Below are positions 16,571 through 19,118 of a DNA stretch of 19,118 nucleotides, piece by piece. The notes beneath the pieces were generated by a model. That model worked only from the letters and a program-made list of their open reading frames with translations. It made no database searches and was not told the origin of the DNA. Position 1 is the first letter of the stretch. Each line of letters opens with the position of its first letter. The position numbers and the translations under genes were made by a program. Source of the DNA: Parachlorella kessleri (Eukaryota > Chlorophyta > Trebouxiophyceae > Chlorellales > Chlorellaceae); contig BBXU01002527.1 of NCBI GenBank assembly GCA_001598975.1, positions 1-19,118 on the forward strand. Reading direction: 5' to 3'.

Positions 16571-19118
16571 TCAGAAGCGCTGGGGCGCCGTGATGAACAC
16601 CTGGCGCAGCGTGGGGCAGGCCTCGCGCAGCGCGGGCAGCATGCCGCTGTCCACGCCCGCGTAGTACTGCACGTCCAGCTCCAGCAGGGCGGGGCAGCTG
16701 GAGCGCAGCATGCTCAGCAGGGCATCCACCGGAAGCCGCTTGCAGGCCTGCATGGCATGGGGTGGCTCATGGTGGGGTGGCCTTTCTCCACCCAAAAAGT
16801 TATTATCATTAACCAAGATTTTATCTTTTTCATACCTTATCTTCTTAATGCCTTGTTCTACAATCTCGTTCTGCGTGGCTCCTGCAGGGCAGGGCTTGCA
16901 AGGCCCCCCAGTTGAAAAGCGGGTGGCTTACAGGCGAGACTGCGCCCGGACGAAGGGTGTCTCCGACGGGGGCAGCCCAGCGTCAGCTGTCGCAGCAACA
17001 GCACTTTCACCCACACACAGCCCCTGGGTCCTTGCCTGGACGGAGGGCCTCTCCAGCCGCGGGCAGCCCAGCGTCATCAGGCACAGGCAGCAGCAAGCGC
17101 AGTGCACGCAACCAGACAGCCCACCCCCAGCACGCAGCCCTTGCCTGGACAGAGAGCCTCTCCAGCCGCGGGCAGTCCAGCGTCAGCTGCCGCAGCTCCG
17201 CGCAGCTGAATAGCTGCAGGCGCGTGAGCGAGGGCAGGCCGATGGCCACGGTCCGAACGCCTGCACAGCAAGGAGGGCAGAGGTGCTTTGTAGTATAAAC
17301 GTAGTGTTTTGGTGACCTTCCTCCACCCCCACCTGTGTGCCGCATGCGCGGCTCCTCCAGGCCCGGCAGCACCCCCCAGCGCCCAGCCACATTTGAGAAC
17401 AGCAGGGCACTTTCCCCAGGCCCGCCTTCCTTCCTCACCCCCACCTCAGAGCCCAATGCGCAGCTCCTTCAGGCAAGGCCGGCAGCACTGTCTGGACCCC
17501 CCACCACCCACATTTAGCAAGGCGGAGAAACCTTCCCCACCCCTCCTTTCCTCCACCCCCACCTGTGAGCCCGATGCGCTGCTCCTCCAGCCCCACCAGC
17601 CCGCCCCGCCCAGCATGCCCCGCCCCGCCCCGCCAAACCCCCAGCCCCATTTGAAAACAGCAGGGCACCTTCCCTGCCCCGCCTTCTCTTAACAGCCCCA
17701 CCTGTGAGCCCGATGCGCAGCTCCTCCAGGCACGGCAGCACCGTCTCCACCGCCGCCAGGAGCTCCTCCTTCCCCTCCAGCGCTTCTCCCTCCTGCCGCC
17801 CCTCCTCCTCTCCAACCTCGCCTCCCCTCCCCTCCTGCTCTCCTTCCCTCCCTGCCACCCCCAGCTTGCCAGCCCGGCTGGCAGCCGCTGCCGCCGCCAC
17901 CTCCTGGCCAGCAGGCACAGCAGGTGCAGCGGCCCGTGGCGGCGCTGCGAGAGTGAGGCCCCGAGACGCGGCCAGCGCCGCTGGCATGAGCCCCAGGTGC
18001 ACGTGACGCAGCGCCTTGCTGCCGACCATGGACAGCACGCGCAGCGCGCAGGCGCCCTGCTGGGCCTGCTGCTCCTCGGCATGCGCGCCCCGCTGCCCAT
18101 GCTGCCGTGGCACTGGGCTGCCACGGACAGCTGGGCACACGTCCTGGCGCGCCGGCGTGGCAGGCCGCTGTGCCTGCTGCCGGCGGCGGTGCAGGCGCAG
18201 CATGAGCTCGTCGGTCACCCCGCTGCAGCCGCTGATGGTAAGCTGAGACAGCTGCTGGCCGCCACGCACAATGAGGTCCTCAAGGACATCAGACGGCACC
18301 TGCAGCAAAAAGGTCAGTACAGTTCAGCACCCAATGCAGCGCAAGCCAGGTGATCGCTGCTGCCTTGAGAGCACGGCACAAGAGATGCACACACACACAC
18401 ACTCCCTCTCTAGCTCCCCCCTCTCCCCCTTGCTGTCTCCTCCCCCTTGCTTTCTCTCTTTCTCTCTCTGTACCTCGCAGTAGGAGACATCCAGGCTGGA
18501 CACACACACACTCTCGCTCTCTCCCTCGACCCCCCCCATCCCCTCCCCCCCGCCCCCCCCCCTCTGTACCTCGCAGTACGAGACATCCAGGCTGGACAGG
18601 CTGCTCAGCGGGCCCGGGCTGCAGCCCCGACAAAGGCCCGCCCCCGGCTCCCCTTCCGACGCCAGCACGGCCGCGTTCTGTACCGGCCCGGCCGCCGGGG
18701 AGCCGCTGCCCCCCCGGGCTGCTGCTGTGGGTGCTGGGCGGGGCAGCAGGTCGCGCAGGTGGCGGGGGTTAAGCAGGTAGTTGTTAGAGATGGTGAGGGA
18801 GGTCAGCTGGCGGCAGGCGGCGTAGACGGGGCGCGGATCCTGCACAGGAGAGATGCTCAGTGGATCAGAAGGAAGATGCTACGATTCCTTCATGCCGTGC
18901 TGGGATGGTGAGGGAGGTGGTTGCTGGCAGGCGGCATAGACGGGGGGCGGGTCTTGCACAGGAGAGATGCTTGCCCAGGATTACAAGGGAGATAGTGCTC
19001 CGTCGGAGCCTGCTGGAAGTTCCACGGGAGGGTGAGCTGCTGTCAGGAAGCAGATAAGGCCCAACAAGTGCTGGGTGGGCGGTACCTCTTGCACCCCCCT
19101 CCGCACAACCGTCCTGGT
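16571..19118 (-). CDS. 3' part of a leucine-rich-repeat protein gene, F-box/LRR-like
   Basis: Five exons: 19118-19086 (cut by the window edge, least certain), 18839-18570, 18299-17702, 17260-17145 and 16747-16571. Phases 0,0,1,0 agree and give 397 residues of the C-terminal part, ending TAPQRF and TGA. LRR strands are clear: LTSLTISNNYLL, LSSLDVSYCE, LSQLTISGCSGVTDELML, LRHVHLG, LEELRIGLTG, LTRLQLFSCAELRQLTLDCP, LERLSVQACKRL, LLELDVQYYAGVDS and LRQVFIT. The 'xxCxxVTDEL' pattern is that of cysteine-containing LRRs of F-box/LRR and AMN1-type proteins, which usually select substrates for SCF ubiquitin ligases. No F-box is inside the window. A Glu/Gly/Arg-rich low-complexity stretch interrupts the repeats in exon 18299-17702. 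The intron after 17145 begins with GC (GTCCAG|GCAAGG). The last acceptor is CATGCAG. Four exon edges carry echoes. The LRR call is strong; the F-box link is inferred. Confidence 0.8.
16796..16870. other. AT-rich island inside the GC-AG intron
   Basis: About 70 bases starting AAAAAGTTATTATCATTAAC are strikingly AT-rich in otherwise very GC-rich DNA. They sit in the last intron of the LRR gene, just upstream (minus sense) of the final acceptor. This could be the remnant of an insertion or a splicing enhancer tract. No terminal repeats or target-site duplication were recognised. Confidence 0.45.
16946..17160 (-). repeat. Two echoes of the LRR exon end that has a GC donor
   Basis: The exon ends CTGGACTGCCCGCGGCTGGA...GTCCAG|GCAAGG (end 17145). 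Further along the intron is a copy ending at 17036 (CTGGGCTGCCCGCGGCTGGA...GTCCAG|GCAAGG), 109 bases away. A worse copy ends at 16946 (GTCCGG|GCGCAG), 90 bases further. The first copy preserves the unusual GC donor exactly, which means the GC predates the duplication. Confidence 0.88.
17331..17760 (-). repeat. Three echoes of an LRR exon end with its GT donor
   Basis: The true exon ends GTGCTGCCGTGCCTGGAGGA...CGGGCTCACAG|GTGGGG at 17702. Downstream in the intron are copies ending at 17563 (GGGCTCACAG|GTGGGGGTGG), 17445 (GGGCTCTGAG|GTGGGGGTGA) and 17333 (CGGCACACAG|GTGGGGGTGG). Spacings are 139, 118 and 112 bases. All three keep a usable GT donor. Flanking intron text (CCCTGCTGTTTTCAAATGGG) is copied too. 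Confidence 0.9.
18384..18569. repeat. AC microsatellites and polypyrimidine tracts in an LRR intron
   Basis: CACACACACACACAC runs occur near 18386 and 18501. They are joined by CT-rich and C-rich tracts, including runs of eight or more C near 18531-18561. The second run follows the echo of the exon end, so the microsatellite was probably copied with the exon edge. Confidence 0.85.
18474..18595 (-). repeat. Echo of the LRR exon end encoding LDVSYCE
   Basis: On the minus strand, CAGCCTGGATGTCTCGTACT...GAG|GTACAGAG (exon end 18570) is repeated 96 bases downstream as CAGCCTGGATGTCTCCTACT...GAG|GTACAGAG (end 18474). Both donors are intact and differ by very few bases, so either could be used. 96 is a multiple of three, but the sequence between is a low-complexity tract. 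Confidence 0.88.
18839..18975 (-). repeat. Echo of the LRR exon 5' end with a damaged acceptor
   Basis: The true exon starts at 18839 after TCTCCTGTGCAG and reads GATCCGCGCCCCGTCTACGC. At 18952, 113 bases upstream on the minus strand, TCTCCTGTGCAAG is followed by ACCCGCCCCCCGTCTATGCC and then GCCTGC and CCTCCCTCACCAT as in the exon. The extra A turns TGCAG into TGCAAG. Confidence 0.88.

Noticed and set aside
16796..16870. Transposon insertion
   Set aside because: Only an AT-rich tract is visible, with no terminal inverted repeats, target duplication or coding remnant.
1..19118. tRNA, rRNA or snRNA genes
   Set aside because: No cloverleaf with a GGTTCGAATCC-type arm or recognisable rRNA or snRNA core was seen in a visual scan. 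A covariance-model search would be needed for certainty.

Overview
This looks like nuclear DNA of a GC-rich green alga, probably Chlamydomonadales. The evidence is spliced genes with short exons, introns that mostly end in TGCAG, TGTAA motifs placed like algal poly(A) signals, long Ala/Gln/Gly/Pro-rich stretches in proteins, and a sterol isomerase that resembles the plant enzyme. No RNA gene, CRISPR array or intact transposon was recognised. All gene models were spliced by hand. In every one, the reading phase is kept across all junctions.

Layout, left to right. (1) Positions 1-1552, plus strand: the 3' end of a gene that may encode a TCP11-family protein. (2) Positions 2613-4337, plus strand: a complete emopamil-binding-protein/HYDRA1-type sterol delta8-delta7 isomerase in at least five exons, possibly with a sixth mini-exon at 5019-5033. 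(3) Positions 12460-6296, minus strand: a nine-exon gene for a protein of about 1640 residues, mostly low-complexity and partly coiled-coil. A distant relation to the centriolar protein TALPID3/KIAA0586 is only a hypothesis. (4) Positions 12751-14735, plus strand: a complete YjbQ/UPF0047 gene in four exons with a transit-peptide-like N-terminus, starting about 290 bases from gene 3 and divergent from it. (5) Positions 19118-16571, minus strand: the 3' part of a leucine-rich-repeat protein gene, probably of the F-box/LRR type, including a GC-AG intron.

The most unusual feature is not a gene. In four of the five genes, introns carry tandem, progressively decaying copies of the neighbouring exon edge together with its splice site. 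I call these exon-edge echoes. Copies of an exon's 3' end with its donor lie downstream of the true donor, and copies of an exon's 5' end with its acceptor (sometimes with a branch-point-like motif) lie upstream of the true acceptor. Echoes are present at about nine exon edges. The clearest is a run of six partial copies, with a 106-base period nearest the exon, in front of YjbQ exon 3. The large minus-strand gene has none that I could see. The echoes look like repeated local tandem duplications across splice junctions that lengthen introns and supply decoy splice sites.

The genes do not form an operon or an obvious pathway. Genes 2 and 3 converge, genes 3 and 4 diverge, and genes 4 and 5 converge with possibly overlapping 3' ends.
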